The translations under genes were made by a program, and so were the position numbers. 64,000 bases of DNA from Planctomycetota bacterium. GTDB lineage: Bacteria; Planctomycetota; UBA1135; UBA2386. Below are positions 8,853-16,879 of the stretch, one piece after another. The notes beneath the pieces are model-generated. The model had not been told where the DNA came from and searched no databases. It worked only from the letters and a program-made list of their open reading frames with translations. The stretch spans positions 1 to 64,000 of the forward strand of contig JAQCBR010000003.1 in the NCBI GenBank assembly GCA_027621295.1, written 5' to 3'. The number at the start of each line of letters is the position of its first letter. Positions within the stretch are counted from its first letter, which is position 1.

Positions 8853-10055
8853 ATGCTCCGCCTGATCCCAGCTCGCAGCCAGCGCCCGTCCGAGGACATC
8901 ATCTTCACCCTCAGCACCGAGGCGCAGCGGCGCCGCGCGGCCGGCGAGTCGATCGTCAACGCGACGCTGGGTGCACTGCTCGACGAGGACGGCCGGCTCC
9001 TGGTGCTACCGACCGTGGCCCGCGCGATCCGCGAGGTGACCGACGAGGACTGGGCCGCCTACGCACCGATCTCCGGCGCGCCGGCGTTCCTCGACGCCGT
9101 GATCACCGACTGCTTCGGGAACCGGCCGGGGTTCCGCGAGTCCGCGACCGCCGTGGCGACGACCGGAGGCACCGGCGCGCTGCGCCACGCGCTGGTCAAC
9201 TACATCGAGGCCGGCCAAGCGCTGCTGACCACGGACTACTTCTGGGGACCCTACGCGACGCTCGCCGCCGAGCACGGCCGTCGCGTCGAGACGTTCCGGA
9301 CCTTCGACGAGTCGGGCAGCCTCGACGTCGAGGCGCTCGGCGCCGGCGTCGACCGCTGCCTCGCCGCACAGGGGCGCTGTCTGCTCTTCCTCAACGATCC
9401 CTGCCACAACCCCACCGGCTACTCGATGAGCCGCACGGAGTGGGACGCGGTGACGCAGGCTCTGCTCGCGCGTGCGGACGAGGGCCCGATCACGCTGCTG
9501 ATCGACCTCGCGTACTTCCTCTACGGCGCAGCCGACGATCCGCGCGGGTTCCTCGACGCGCTGGAGCCGCTCCTGGGCCGCGTCAGCCTTCTGTTCGCGT
9601 GGAGCGCTTCGAAGTCGTTCGCCCAGTACGGGCTCCGCGTCGGCGCGCTCGTCGCTTGTGAGCCCGATCCGACCGCGCGCGAGACGACCGCTGCCGCTCT
9701 GGCGTTCTCCTGCCGCGGCACCTGGTCGAACTGCAACCGCGGCGGGATGGCCGCGATCACGCGCGTGCTCACCGATCCCACTCTGAAGAGCGCCTGCGAC
9801 GCAGACCGCGAGCAGGCACGCGACCTGCTGATGCGCCGCGTGCACGCGTTCAACGAGGCGGCGAAGGGGCTGAGCTACCCGCGCTACGAGGGCGGCTTCT
9901 TCGTGACCGTGTTCCACGACGACGCGGCGGCGCAGGCCGCGCGGATGCGCGAGGCCGGCGTCTTCGTCGTGCCGCTGGGCTCGGCGCTCCGGATCGCCGT
10001 CTGTTCCGTCGCCGTGCGGGACGTGCCGCGCCTCGCGGACAGCCTCCGCTCCTGA
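8853..10055 (+). CDS. class I/II PLP-dependent aminotransferase
   Basis: The 400-residue protein is a fold-type I aminotransferase of the AspC/TyrB kind. NDPCHNPTGY (181-190) contains the asparagine that contacts the cofactor. SASKSF (251-256) contains the PLP-forming Lys254, followed by the phosphate-binding LRVG (261-264). The C-terminal LRIAVCSV carries the arginine expected to bind the substrate carboxylate. The gene probably transaminates aspartate or aromatic amino acids; the sequence does not decide which. The adenine phosphoribosyltransferase gene follows 33 bp downstream but has its own promoter-like hexamer, so the two may not be one operon. Confidence 0.88.
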   Translation: MLRLIPARSQRPSEDIIFTLSTEAQRRRAAGESIVNATLGALLDEDGRLLVLPTVARAIREVTDEDWAAYAPISGAPAFLDAVITDCFGNRPGFRESATAVATTGGTGALRHALVNYIEAGQALLTTDYFWGPYATLAAEHGRRVETFRTFDESGSLDVEALGAGVDRCLAAQGRCLLFLNDPCHNPTGYSMSRTEWDAVTQALLARADEGPITLLIDLAYFLYGAADDPRGFLDALEPLLGRVSLLFAWSASKSFAQYGLRVGALVACEPDPTARETTAAALAFSCRGTWSNCNRGGMAAITRVLTDPTLKSACDADREQARDLLMRRVHAFNEAAKGLSYPRYEGGFFVTVFHDDAAAQAARMREAGVFVVPLGSALRIAVCSVAVRDVPRLADSLRS

Positions 10056-10073
10056 TCTGCGCCAGGCGTCGGT

Positions 10074-10079
10074 TAGCAT
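10074..10079 (+). promoter_or_regulatory. candidate -10 element (TAGCAT), leaderless apt
   Basis: TAGCAT lies 9 nt before the apt ATG and there is no Shine-Dalgarno sequence between them. It lies in the 33-bp gap after the aminotransferase gene. Confidence 0.5.
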
Positions 10080-10088
10080 CCGGGGTCC

Positions 10089-10604
10089 ATGGACCTCTAC
10101 TCCTTCATCCGTGACGTCCCCGACTTCCCCAAGCCCGGCATCGTCTTCAAGGACATCACGCCGCTCCTCGGGGATCCGAAGGCCTTCGCCCACGCCATCG
10201 ACGAGATGGCGCAGATGATCGAGGCCCACGACGTGCAACGCATCGTCGGCATCGAGTCCCGCGGCTTCCTGTTCGGCGCCCCGATCGCGGTCAAGCTGGG
10301 GCTCGGCTTCACGCCCGTCCGCAAGCCGCGGAAACTGCCGTGGCGGACCCGGTCGGTCGACTACGACCTCGAATACGGGACCGACACGCTCGAGATCCAC
10401 GAGGACGGGGTCCAGCACGGCGAGCGGGTCGCGATCCTCGACGACCTGCTGGCGACCGGGGGCACCGCGAAGGCCGCCACCGTGCTGATCCAGGGGCTCG
10501 GCGCGACGATCGCCGGGTGCTTCTTCGCGGTGGAGCTCGGCTTCCTGCCCGGCCGAGAGCGGCTCAAGGACCATTTCGTGGATTCACTGATCCACTACGG
10601 CTGA
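10089..10604 (+). CDS. apt: adenine phosphoribosyltransferase
   Basis: The 171-residue protein salvages adenine by joining it to PRPP, giving AMP and pyrophosphate. It has the family's opening FIRDVPDFPKPGIVFKDITP, the ESRGF base-recognition loop (56-60), and the PRPP motif VAILDDLLATGGTA (115-128). Length is as expected for the family. The start codon is preceded closely by a TAGCAT hexamer rather than a ribosome-binding site. The next gene starts 389 bp downstream, after a riboswitch leader. Confidence 0.97.
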   Translation: MDLYSFIRDVPDFPKPGIVFKDITPLLGDPKAFAHAIDEMAQMIEAHDVQRIVGIESRGFLFGAPIAVKLGLGFTPVRKPRKLPWRTRSVDYDLEYGTDTLEIHEDGVQHGERVAILDDLLATGGTAKAATVLIQGLGATIAGCFFAVELGFLPGRERLKDHFVDSLIHYG

Positions 10605-10699
10605 TCCGGCTCGACCCAGCTCCGACAGGGACTTGCGTCCGTCCCAGAACGAGATCGGGCGACCTTCCCGACCTCTCCGACGGAAATCCGGTTTTGCGC

Positions 10700-10705
10700 T
10701 AAAGT
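10700..10705 (+). promoter_or_regulatory. candidate -10 element (TAAAGT) for the riboswitch-sigma factor transcript
   Basis: TAAAGT fits the TANNNT pattern seen at other starts in this window and lies about 65 nt upstream of the aptamer. Initiation here would give a leader of about 280 nt before the sigma factor gene. No convincing -35 element is visible. Confidence 0.3.
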
Positions 10706-10769
10706 CCGGCGCACTCCGAGACGATTCCTGTCTTGCCCCCGGCACCAAAGCCGGCGGTTCTTTCTCCAG

Positions 10770-10875
10770 CACCTGCTTCACGAAACGGCAAACCCGCTGA
10801 AAGGCGGGGACGCAAAGCCACGGGCCTACCGCGACGGAAGTCGCCACGGCAGCCGGTTCCCGAACGAAGGACGCG
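10770..10875 (+). promoter_or_regulatory. cyclic-di-GMP-I (GEMM-I) riboswitch aptamer
   Basis: The leader of the sigma factor gene holds the hallmark bases of the class I c-di-GMP riboswitch. ACGGCAAACC is followed by a hairpin with arms CCCGC and GCGGG (10793-10808), then GGGACGCAAAGCC and CGGGCCTACC. A perfect GCGAC-GGAA-GTCGC hairpin (GNRA loop) comes next, then ACGGCAGCCGGTTCCCG. The order and spacing match V. cholerae Vc2: two parallel helices with a GNRA loop docking into a receptor, and ligand bound at their junction. The G before CAAACC, which I take as the base that discriminates c-di-GMP from cyclic AMP-GMP, is present. No obvious terminator follows, so the switching mechanism is unclear. 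Confidence 0.9.
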
Positions 10876-10993
10876 ACCAGAGGTCAACGCGTCGTCGGCC
10901 TGAGGGCCACCCAGGGAACACCAGCTGTCGAGACCGGCCCGAGCCGAGCGTCCGCCAGATCGTGGCGCGCCCCACTCGCCCTCGACTCCCAAC

Positions 10994-11854
10994 ATGGCCC
11001 GGACCTCTGCTGCCGCCGCTCGTTCTTCCGACCCGATCGTGACCCCGGCCCCTTCGCGCCGCTACGGCTCTCGCGCTGCTGCCCCGAAGGTCAGCGAGCC
11101 CGAGCTCGACGCGATCTGGAAGACCTACAAGAAGACGGGCGACCAGAACCTCCGGAACATCCTGATGGAGGTCCACCTCCCTCTCGTCCGGATGATCGCG
11201 GAGCGCGTGCTGCAGACGCTGCCGAAGTCGATCGAGCTGGACGACCTGATGAGCGCCGGCGTCTTCGGCCTGATGGATGCGATCGACGGCTTCGACCTGA
11301 GCCGTGGCATCAAGTTCAAGACCTACTGCTCGACCCGTATTCGCGGCTCGATCCTCGACGAACTGCGCTCGCAGGACTGGGTGCCGCGCCTCGTGCGCCT
11401 CAAGGCCCACAAGCTCGACCGCGCGACGCGCGAGCTCGAGGGTCAGCTCGGCCGCACCCCGAACCAGTACGAGCTCGCGCAGGCGATGGAGATGTCGCTC
11501 GAGGAGCTCAACGCGACCGTCTCCGAGGCGAGCGCCCGCGCGATGTTCTCGCTGTCCGAGAAGTGGGACGACGGCGAGGACGACAAGGACATGGAGAAGG
11601 TCGAGATCCTCGCCGACCAGAAGTGCGAGGACCCCTTCCAGACCACCCACCAGCGCGACCTCTTCGAGGTCATGACCCGCAGCCTCACGAAGAAGGAGCG
11701 GCTCATCGTGCTGATGTATTACCACGAGGGTCTGACCATGCGGGAGATCGGCGAGATCATGGAGCTCACCGAATCGCGCGTCTGCCAGATCCACAGCAAC
11801 GTGGTCGCGCGCCTGAAGGTGCAGCTCGACCAGGCCCAGCTCCAGGTCGGCTGA
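10994..11854 (+). CDS. fliA: RNA polymerase sigma factor, FliA/WhiG type (sigma-28 family)
   Basis: The 286-residue protein has the three conserved parts of a group 3 sigma factor. After a basic, alanine-rich N-terminal 35 residues comes region 2 (ELDDLMSAGVFGLMDAIDGFD, and GIKFKTYCSTRIRGSILDELR). This is the sequence that separates FliA/WhiG from other sigmas. Region 3 follows (QLGRTPNQYELAQAM), then region 4 with the helix-turn-helix LTMREIGEIMELTESRV. Such factors direct flagellar or developmental genes, usually held in check by an anti-sigma factor such as FlgM. No flagellar or anti-sigma gene is in the window. The long leader carries a c-di-GMP riboswitch, so its expression should follow that second messenger. 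Confidence 0.9.
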   Translation: MARTSAAAARSSDPIVTPAPSRRYGSRAAAPKVSEPELDAIWKTYKKTGDQNLRNILMEVHLPLVRMIAERVLQTLPKSIELDDLMSAGVFGLMDAIDGFDLSRGIKFKTYCSTRIRGSILDELRSQDWVPRLVRLKAHKLDRATRELEGQLGRTPNQYELAQAMEMSLEELNATVSEASARAMFSLSEKWDDGEDDKDMEKVEILADQKCEDPFQTTHQRDLFEVMTRSLTKKERLIVLMYYHEGLTMREIGEIMELTESRVCQIHSNVVARLKVQLDQAQLQVG

Positions 11855-11862
11855 GCCGACTC

Positions 11863-11891
11863 GGGCCGCGCGCACGAGCGCGATCGCGCCC
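11863..11891. terminator. possible bidirectional hairpin terminator
   Basis: Between the convergent sigma factor and SprT-like genes, GGGC-C-GCGCGC and GCG-AT-CGCGCCC can fold into a GC-rich stem with a small internal loop. There is no clear T-tract, so it is tentative. Confidence 0.35.
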
Positions 11892-11892
11892 G

Positions 11893-12978
11893 TCAGTCGC
11901 CCGCACCGAGCCGGCGCACCGGACCGCTGGACCCATCGCCCGACTGGAGAGGGCGGTGGATCGTCACGCTCCGGCCGGCTTCCTGGCCCGCGAAGAACGC
12001 GTCGGTCACCGTGCGCGTGCCCCCACCCCGCATGCGGATGCGCGGGTTGAGCCAACGGTAGTACTCGTCGAGTCGCGGGTCGCCCCTCCACACGAGCGCG
12101 GTCGCGCGGGGATCCGCGGGTCGATCCTGCTCTCGGAGCTTCCGCAGGAAGCCGTGCAGGACACCGTCGTAGAACTGGAGCCGGGGACGCTCCGTCCGGA
12201 GCGCGTTCTCGCGCTTGTGGGCGCGCCACAGCTGCGGCAGCAGCGAGCTCAGGAACGCGTGCACGTACTCGGCCATCTCGAGGTTGGCCTTCGTGCCGTA
12301 GAGGAAGAGCCTCGTGCCCCCCTTCGCCGACTCCGCGTCGTAGTCCTCGGCCCAGATCCCGCGGACGAAGAAGAAGTCCGTGAGCACGCGCGTGAGCGTG
12401 TACTCCCACGCAGGGTGGCGCTTCCTGATCTCACCGATCCCTCGATGCTGGAACGAGCGCGTTCGGTCTTCCTGGACGATGCCGACGTTGTGCTCGAGCA
12501 TCAGCGCCCGCGCCTTGCGCATCGCGGCTGCCGCTTCGTTCTCGTTGGGTGACGAACCCAGCGCCAAGAGCTTCGACACGACACGCGTCAGCCGCGCGGC
12601 GGCGTCATCGGCCGCGGCAGCGACGGCGTCCGGTCCGGAAGCGGTCGCTCGGGCCTCCACGCGGAGGATGCGGCACGCCTTCCGGAAAGCAGGGCCGTGC
12701 GGAGGCTCTCCATGCGCCACGAGGACCTCCTCGGCGAACTGGTGCGCCATCTCGTGGCGCATCGTCGACATCACGTCCTGCCATGCGTCCGTCTGGATGT
12801 GCGCCGCCGAGATCTCGATCAGCCGACGACGGCCGTCCCAGGAGCCGAGTTCCTTCGTCGTGCCTCGCGACAGCGCGATGGAGACCGGCTGCAGCTGGCC
12901 ACGGCAGTACTCGTCGTTGTAGTAGCCCCACCACTCGTGGAGGGCGACGAGCCACTCGAGTTCGCGCGCATGCTCCAT
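11893..12978 (-). CDS. SprT-like zinc metalloprotease domain fused to DUF2786
   Basis: The 361-residue protein starts with a SprT-like domain. The zinc site is HEMAH (75-79), with a further histidine in HGPAF (94-98). A DUF2786 segment comes next (VSKLLALGSSPNENEAAAAM, about 133-152, and MLEHNVG), followed by a C-terminal region of the kind usually found after DUF2786. SprT domains include the DNA-protein crosslink protease SPRTN. Whether this protein acts on such crosslinks is unknown. ATG at 12978 is 26 bp from the divergent SGNH hydrolase gene, and the space between holds a palindrome with two opposed -10-like hexamers. Confidence 0.82.
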   Translation of the reverse strand: MEHARELEWLVALHEWWGYYNDEYCRGQLQPVSIALSRGTTKELGSWDGRRRLIEISAAHIQTDAWQDVMSTMRHEMAHQFAEEVLVAHGEPPHGPAFRKACRILRVEARATASGPDAVAAAADDAAARLTRVVSKLLALGSSPNENEAAAAMRKARALMLEHNVGIVQEDRTRSFQHRGIGEIRKRHPAWEYTLTRVLTDFFFVRGIWAEDYDAESAKGGTRLFLYGTKANLEMAEYVHAFLSSLLPQLWRAHKRENALRTERPRLQFYDGVLHGFLRKLREQDRPADPRATALVWRGDPRLDEYYRWLNPRIRMRGGGTRTVTDAFFAGQEAGRSVTIHRPLQSGDGSSGPVRRLGAGD

Positions 12979-12985
12979 GAACGGT

Positions 12986-12999
12986 GGATGCTAGCATCC
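12986..12999. promoter_or_regulatory. perfect 14-bp palindrome with two opposed -10-like hexamers
   Basis: GGATGCTAGCATCC fills the gap between two divergent start codons. Read either way it contains GCTAGCAT, so a TAGCAT hexamer lies 7 nt before the SGNH hydrolase ATG (13005) and, on the other strand, 9 nt before the SprT-like ATG (12978). The two -10 elements share bases, so only one polymerase could open the site at a time. It could instead, or also, be the binding site of a dimeric regulator. Confidence 0.55.
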
Positions 13000-13004
13000 C
13001 GCGC

Positions 13005-14114
13005 ATGGTGGCTCCGCACAGACGGAGGCGACGCGCGCGCGCCGTGACGCTCGGCGTCCTCGGCGCGCTCGTATGCGGCGAGCTGGGACTTCGCGGACTC
13101 GGCTACACGCCGCACTTCGTCAACCCGATCGCGTCGTTCCATGTCCCGGACGCGGAGATCGGACTTCGCGGGAGGCCGGGCTTCGCGGGTCGATTCGCGC
13201 AGCCGGAGTTCGACGTGCTCGTCGAGCTGGACGAAGCGGGCTTCCGCGTCGTCGAGGACTCCGAGCCCACCGGCGCAGGGGAGCCGCGACTGTTCGTGCT
13301 CGGCGACTCGTTCACCTGGGGATGGGGAGTCGATCAGGGTGATGGGTTCGTGGACCGGCTCGCGGACTCGTTCCCCGACGTCGAGGTGGGGAACCTCGGC
13401 CTGTCCGGCACCGGCACCGTCGTGGCCCACCGCCTGTTCGAGCGCCATGCGCTCGCGGCCCTGCGGGCCGGGGACGTGGTGCTGTTGGTGACGTTCGACA
13501 ACGACCTGGCCGACAACCTCGGCCGCAACCACGACCGCTGGATCCACGCCACGGTCAGCGACGGCAGGGTCACGGTCGTCCCCGCACCGCCCCAGGGGAG
13601 TTCGGGTCGCGCGAAGGACTGGTTCAAGCAGCACTCCTGCCTGTTCAACCTGGCGGCGTTCGTCGCCGACCGGTTCAAACTGGCCCGGCGGCAGGCACAG
13701 AAGGCCACCGATTCGCCGCAGCCTCGGCACACCGACGCAGAGCCGCTCGATGCGGACGAGGAGCTGGTCTTCCGGCACTACCTGACCCTCCTGCGGGACT
13801 CCGCGACTGGGCGTGGGGCCACGTTCGCCGTCGCATGCATCCCGCCGCGTGACCTCTACGAGGGAGCCGGTCCCGACGACGAAGGGCTCCGGCACCGCCA
13901 CGGGCTCGTGCAGAGCGTCCCGCGCGGGCTCGGAATCCCCACACTCGACCTGCTGCCCGCCCTCTCCGAACCCGGGGATCGAGAGGATCAACCGCGCACG
14001 TTCGCGTTCGACGAGCACTGGACGGCGGCCGGACACCGGATCGCGGCCACGGCGATGGAGGACTTCCTCCGCCCGCTGCTCTCGCCGCCCCAGGACGCGG
14101 TCAAGCGCCGCTGA
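13005..14114 (+). CDS. SGNH/GDSL-family hydrolase, membrane-anchored or secreted
   Basis: The 369-residue protein starts with a strongly basic tail (RRRRRRAR) and one hydrophobic segment, so it is secreted or tethered with its catalytic domain outside. Block I of the SGNH fold is LGDSFTWGWG (99-108), with the nucleophile Ser102. Block II is NLGLSGTGT and the C-terminal block is DEHWTAAGH, with the catalytic Asp and His. The pattern resembles the AlgX/AlgJ-like acyl transferase-esterase group that acts on polysaccharide acetyl groups. I chose ATG at 13005 because a TAGCAT hexamer lies 7 nt before it; an in-frame GTG at 12984 overlaps that hexamer. It overlaps the convergent gshA-like gene by 14 bp. 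Confidence 0.8.
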   Translation: MVAPHRRRRRARAVTLGVLGALVCGELGLRGLGYTPHFVNPIASFHVPDAEIGLRGRPGFAGRFAQPEFDVLVELDEAGFRVVEDSEPTGAGEPRLFVLGDSFTWGWGVDQGDGFVDRLADSFPDVEVGNLGLSGTGTVVAHRLFERHALAALRAGDVVLLVTFDNDLADNLGRNHDRWIHATVSDGRVTVVPAPPQGSSGRAKDWFKQHSCLFNLAAFVADRFKLARRQAQKATDSPQPRHTDAEPLDADEELVFRHYLTLLRDSATGRGATFAVACIPPRDLYEGAGPDDEGLRHRHGLVQSVPRGLGIPTLDLLPALSEPGDREDQPRTFAFDEHWTAAGHRIAATAMEDFLRPLLSPPQDAVKRR

Positions 14115-15348
14115 CGCGGGCCGCCACGGCGGCGAGGTCGTCGGGCTCGGCCCAGTCGCACGTGTCGCTGCCGAGCGTCCCACGCGCAATGTCGATCATC
14201 TCGGACGCGATGGCGCGGAGCGTCCGGCCGTCCGGCCCGATGGCGTCGAGCCCGTCCCGGGCAGCCGCTTCGTGCAGCGCGCGCAGCGCGTCGGGGTCGT
14301 CGACGACCAACGCGTCGGAGAGCGACGAGGCAGCCTCGAACGCGTGGTCGCAGTAGATCAGTCCCGACACGAGGGCGAGCAGCGAGCGGCACTCCGACCA
14401 CGGCAGCGCGTCGAAGCAGCGCACCTCGATGTAGTTCCGCAGCCGGACGAACGGGAACAGGCTCGACAGGTGGAGCTCGACGTCCGCGACCGTGACGACG
14501 CCGGCGCGGACCAGGTCCTCGAGCGAACCTCCCGGCGCGGCCACGACGCCACCTTCCCGCTCCAGGAACAGGACCTCGGCTTCGGCGGCGTAGCGCAGGT
14601 AGCCGTCGATCGCGGTCTCCGCGTGGAGGCAGCCGGCCGGAATCCCGGACCGCGCTCGGTCGGTCTCCCACCAGACGTGGTGACGGAAGCTCGCGTAGCC
14701 GCTGTCGCGGCCGGCAACCTCGCGGGAGTTCGCGGACAGCGCCAGGAGCACCGGTGAGAAGCGGTAGAGCAGCGCGAGGCGCCGGCCCGCGTCCTCACGA
14801 TCCCGAACGTCGTAGGTCAGCTGGAAGCCCGCCGTCGCGCGCATCATGTTGCGCGTCAGCGGCCCGCGCGCCGGCATGGTGGCGTCCATGATGCGGTAGC
14901 GCTCCCGCGGCAGCAGGCCGAGCTTCTCGACGGGCGTGACCGGCGCATGACCGATCGCAGCGAGTTCGAACCGCGTCCCCTCGAGTCGCCTCTCGATCGC
15001 CGCAGTCGCTTCGTCCATGCAGGCGTCGATCTCGCGCAGGCGGCGCTTGGGCGGGGATGCGACCTCCAGCTGCCCGCCCGGCTCCATCGACATCGCGAAG
15101 TGAGCGGCCTCCAGCCCCTTGACGATCGGGCCTTCGACGACGGGGGTCGCGCCGAGGTCCTCGACGAGGTCGATCATCAGCTGCCGACAGAAGTCGAGCG
15201 GAGCCGAAGCCCGGGTGGTCCGGTCCAGGAGGAGCCGCTCGTACTCGACGCCGAGAAGCCGCTCGCCGCTCGGCATCGGACGCCCGAGGACGAGTTCGCA
15301 GAGGAGCCCGTCGAGCTCTCCCGGTCGGACGGGGCTGTTGGAAGTCAT
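14101..15348 (-). CDS. gshA: glutamate-cysteine ligase, GCS2 family
   Basis: The 415-residue protein belongs to the GCS2 (plant-like/proteobacterial) family of glutamate-cysteine ligases, which make gamma-glutamylcysteine from glutamate, cysteine and ATP. The substrate-binding EPGGQLE motif is at 89-95 in FAMSMEPGGQLE. It is followed by GHAPVTP and the basic RYRIMD segment, and later by RNYIEVRCFDALPW. Family members also include EgtA of ergothioneine synthesis, and I cannot separate the two from sequence alone. No glutathione synthetase or egt gene is adjacent. The start at 15348 was chosen because the upstream reading frame is low-complexity and antisense to the glcD leader. Confidence 0.85.
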   Translation of the reverse strand: MTSNSPVRPGELDGLLCELVLGRPMPSGERLLGVEYERLLLDRTTRASAPLDFCRQLMIDLVEDLGATPVVEGPIVKGLEAAHFAMSMEPGGQLEVASPPKRRLREIDACMDEATAAIERRLEGTRFELAAIGHAPVTPVEKLGLLPRERYRIMDATMPARGPLTRNMMRATAGFQLTYDVRDREDAGRRLALLYRFSPVLLALSANSREVAGRDSGYASFRHHVWWETDRARSGIPAGCLHAETAIDGYLRYAAEAEVLFLEREGGVVAAPGGSLEDLVRAGVVTVADVELHLSSLFPFVRLRNYIEVRCFDALPWSECRSLLALVSGLIYCDHAFEAASSLSDALVVDDPDALRALHEAAARDGLDAIGPDGRTLRAIASEMIDIARGTLGSDTCDWAEPDDLAAVAARVSGA

Positions 15349-15414
15349 GCGCGGTTGTGGCTTACAGGTCGGAGCCGGTCCGGACAACGACGGGAGCGGC
15401 CCGACCCCCATCGC

Positions 15415-15420
15415 TATGCT
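15415..15420 (+). promoter_or_regulatory. candidate -10 element (TATGCT), leaderless glcD operon
   Basis: TATGCT is followed by 7 nt (CCCGCCC) and the glcD ATG at 15428. It contains the alternative in-frame ATG at 15416, and so argues for 15428 as the true start. Confidence 0.5.
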
Positions 15421-15427
15421 CCCGCCC

Positions 15428-16879
15428 ATGTCCGAACTCGCCCGCGCACTGACCGCCGAGCTGGGCCCGCAGCGCGCGCTCACGACGCCGGAGGCACTGC
15501 TGGCCTACGAGTGCGACGGGTTCACGATCCACCGCAGGCGCCCGACGGCCGTCGCCCTTCCGGAGACCACGGAGGAGGTCCAGTGGCTGGTCCGGCTGTG
15601 CAACCGGCTCGGCGTGCCGTTCGTCGCGCGCGGCGCCGGAACTTGCCTGTCGGGGGGCCCGACCCCGACCGGCGACGCGCTGTGCATCGAGACGGCGCGG
15701 ATGAAGAAGGTCCTCCACGTCGAGCCAGAAGACCTCTACGCGGTGGTCCAACCGGGCGTCGTCAACATCCGGCTCTCGGAGCATGTCGCGGTCCACGGAC
15801 TCCACTACGCGCCGGACCCGAGCAGCCAGTCCGTGTGCACGATCGGTGGGAACCTCGCTGAGAACTCGGGCGGGCCGCACTGCTTCAAGTACGGGATGAC
15901 GACCGACCACGTGCTCGGCGCCGTGGTGGTCCTGTCGGACGGCGGGATCGCACACCTCGGACACGCGGCGGGGCCGCGCGAGCCGCACGGGCTCGACCTC
16001 ATCGGCCTGTTCACGGGCAGCGAGGGGACGTTCGGGATCGCGACCGAGATCACGGTCCGTCTGTCCCGGAACCCTGGCTCCGTCCGGACGCTGCTCGCGA
16101 GCTTCACTTCGGTCGACGCTGCCTGCGCGGCTGTCGGCGACATCGTCGCATCAGGCCTCACGCCGGCCGCGATGGAGATCCTCGACCAGGCGACGATCCG
16201 TGCGGTCGAGGCGTCGGTCTACCGGGCCGGCTACCCCCAGGACGCGGGCGCGGTCCTGCTCGTCGAGCTCGACGGGCTCGACGAGGCCCTCGACGAGGAG
16301 GCCCCCGAGGTCGAGGCCATGTTCAGGCGCCACGGAGCGCTCCGCGTCGAGCAGGCCAAGGACGCGGCGGAGCGCAAGCGGCTGTGGAAGGGTCGCAAGG
16401 GCGCGTTCGGCGCGATGGGCCGCCTCAAGCCCGACCTCTACGTGCTCGACGGCGTCGTGCCGCGGACCAGGCTCGTCGAGACGCTGCGCGAGATCACCGC
16501 GATCGGCGAGCGCTACGGGATCACGATGAGCAACGTCTTCCACGCGGGGGACGGCAACCTCCACCCGAACATCAGCTTCGACGGCAGGGACGCCGAGGAG
16601 CGCCATCGGGTCGAGGAAGCAGGCCGCGAGATCCTCGAGCTCTGCGTCCGCATGGGCGGAAGCATCACCGGCGAGCACGGGATCGGCACCGAGAAGCTGG
16701 ACCACGTGCCGCTGATGTTCTCCGAGGACGATCTGGACGTGATGGCGCGGGCCCGCCGCGCGTTCGACCCGACCGGGCTCGCGAACCCCGGCAAGGTGCT
16801 GCCCGCGCGCAGCTCGTGCGCGGAGACCTCGAAGTGGCCCCACATGGTCGCCCGCGTGCTGGCGGAGAGCGATTCGTGA
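15428..16879 (+). CDS. glcD: glycolate oxidase subunit GlcD (FAD-linked)
   Basis: The 483-residue protein is the catalytic flavoprotein of a GlcDEF-type glycolate dehydrogenase, oxidising glycolate (or D-lactate) to the 2-oxo acid. The PCMH-type FAD domain has RGAGTCLSGG (68-77) and IGGNLAENSGG. The C-terminal cap domain has HAGDGNLHPNI and ITGEHGIGTEK, which bind FAD and substrate. It is the first gene of an operon and its stop codon overlaps the GTG start of glcE (GTGA). A TATGCT hexamer 7 nt before ATG suggests leaderless transcription. An internal insertion or truncation is not apparent. Confidence 0.92.
   Translation: MSELARALTAELGPQRALTTPEALLAYECDGFTIHRRRPTAVALPETTEEVQWLVRLCNRLGVPFVARGAGTCLSGGPTPTGDALCIETARMKKVLHVEPEDLYAVVQPGVVNIRLSEHVAVHGLHYAPDPSSQSVCTIGGNLAENSGGPHCFKYGMTTDHVLGAVVVLSDGGIAHLGHAAGPREPHGLDLIGLFTGSEGTFGIATEITVRLSRNPGSVRTLLASFTSVDAACAAVGDIVASGLTPAAMEILDQATIRAVEASVYRAGYPQDAGAVLLVELDGLDEALDEEAPEVEAMFRRHGALRVEQAKDAAERKRLWKGRKGAFGAMGRLKPDLYVLDGVVPRTRLVETLREITAIGERYGITMSNVFHAGDGNLHPNISFDGRDAEERHRVEEAGREILELCVRMGGSITGEHGIGTEKLDHVPLMFSEDDLDVMARARRAFDPTGLANPGKVLPARSSCAETSKWPHMVARVLAESDS

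Noticed and set aside
10770..10875. The leader as a different riboswitch class
   Set aside because: The CAAACC, GGGACGCAAAGCC and GNRA hairpin order is specific to the c-di-GMP-I/cyclic AMP-GMP family. I do not see cobalamin, TPP or SAM elements.
12984..13004. GTG at 12984 as the SGNH hydrolase start
   Set aside because: It lies in the palindrome and before the TAGCAT hexamer, so ATG at 13005 is the better start.
15415..15430. ATG at 15416 as the glcD start
   Set aside because: The TATGCT hexamer includes it, and ATG at 15428 lies 7 nt downstream, the spacing seen at other starts.
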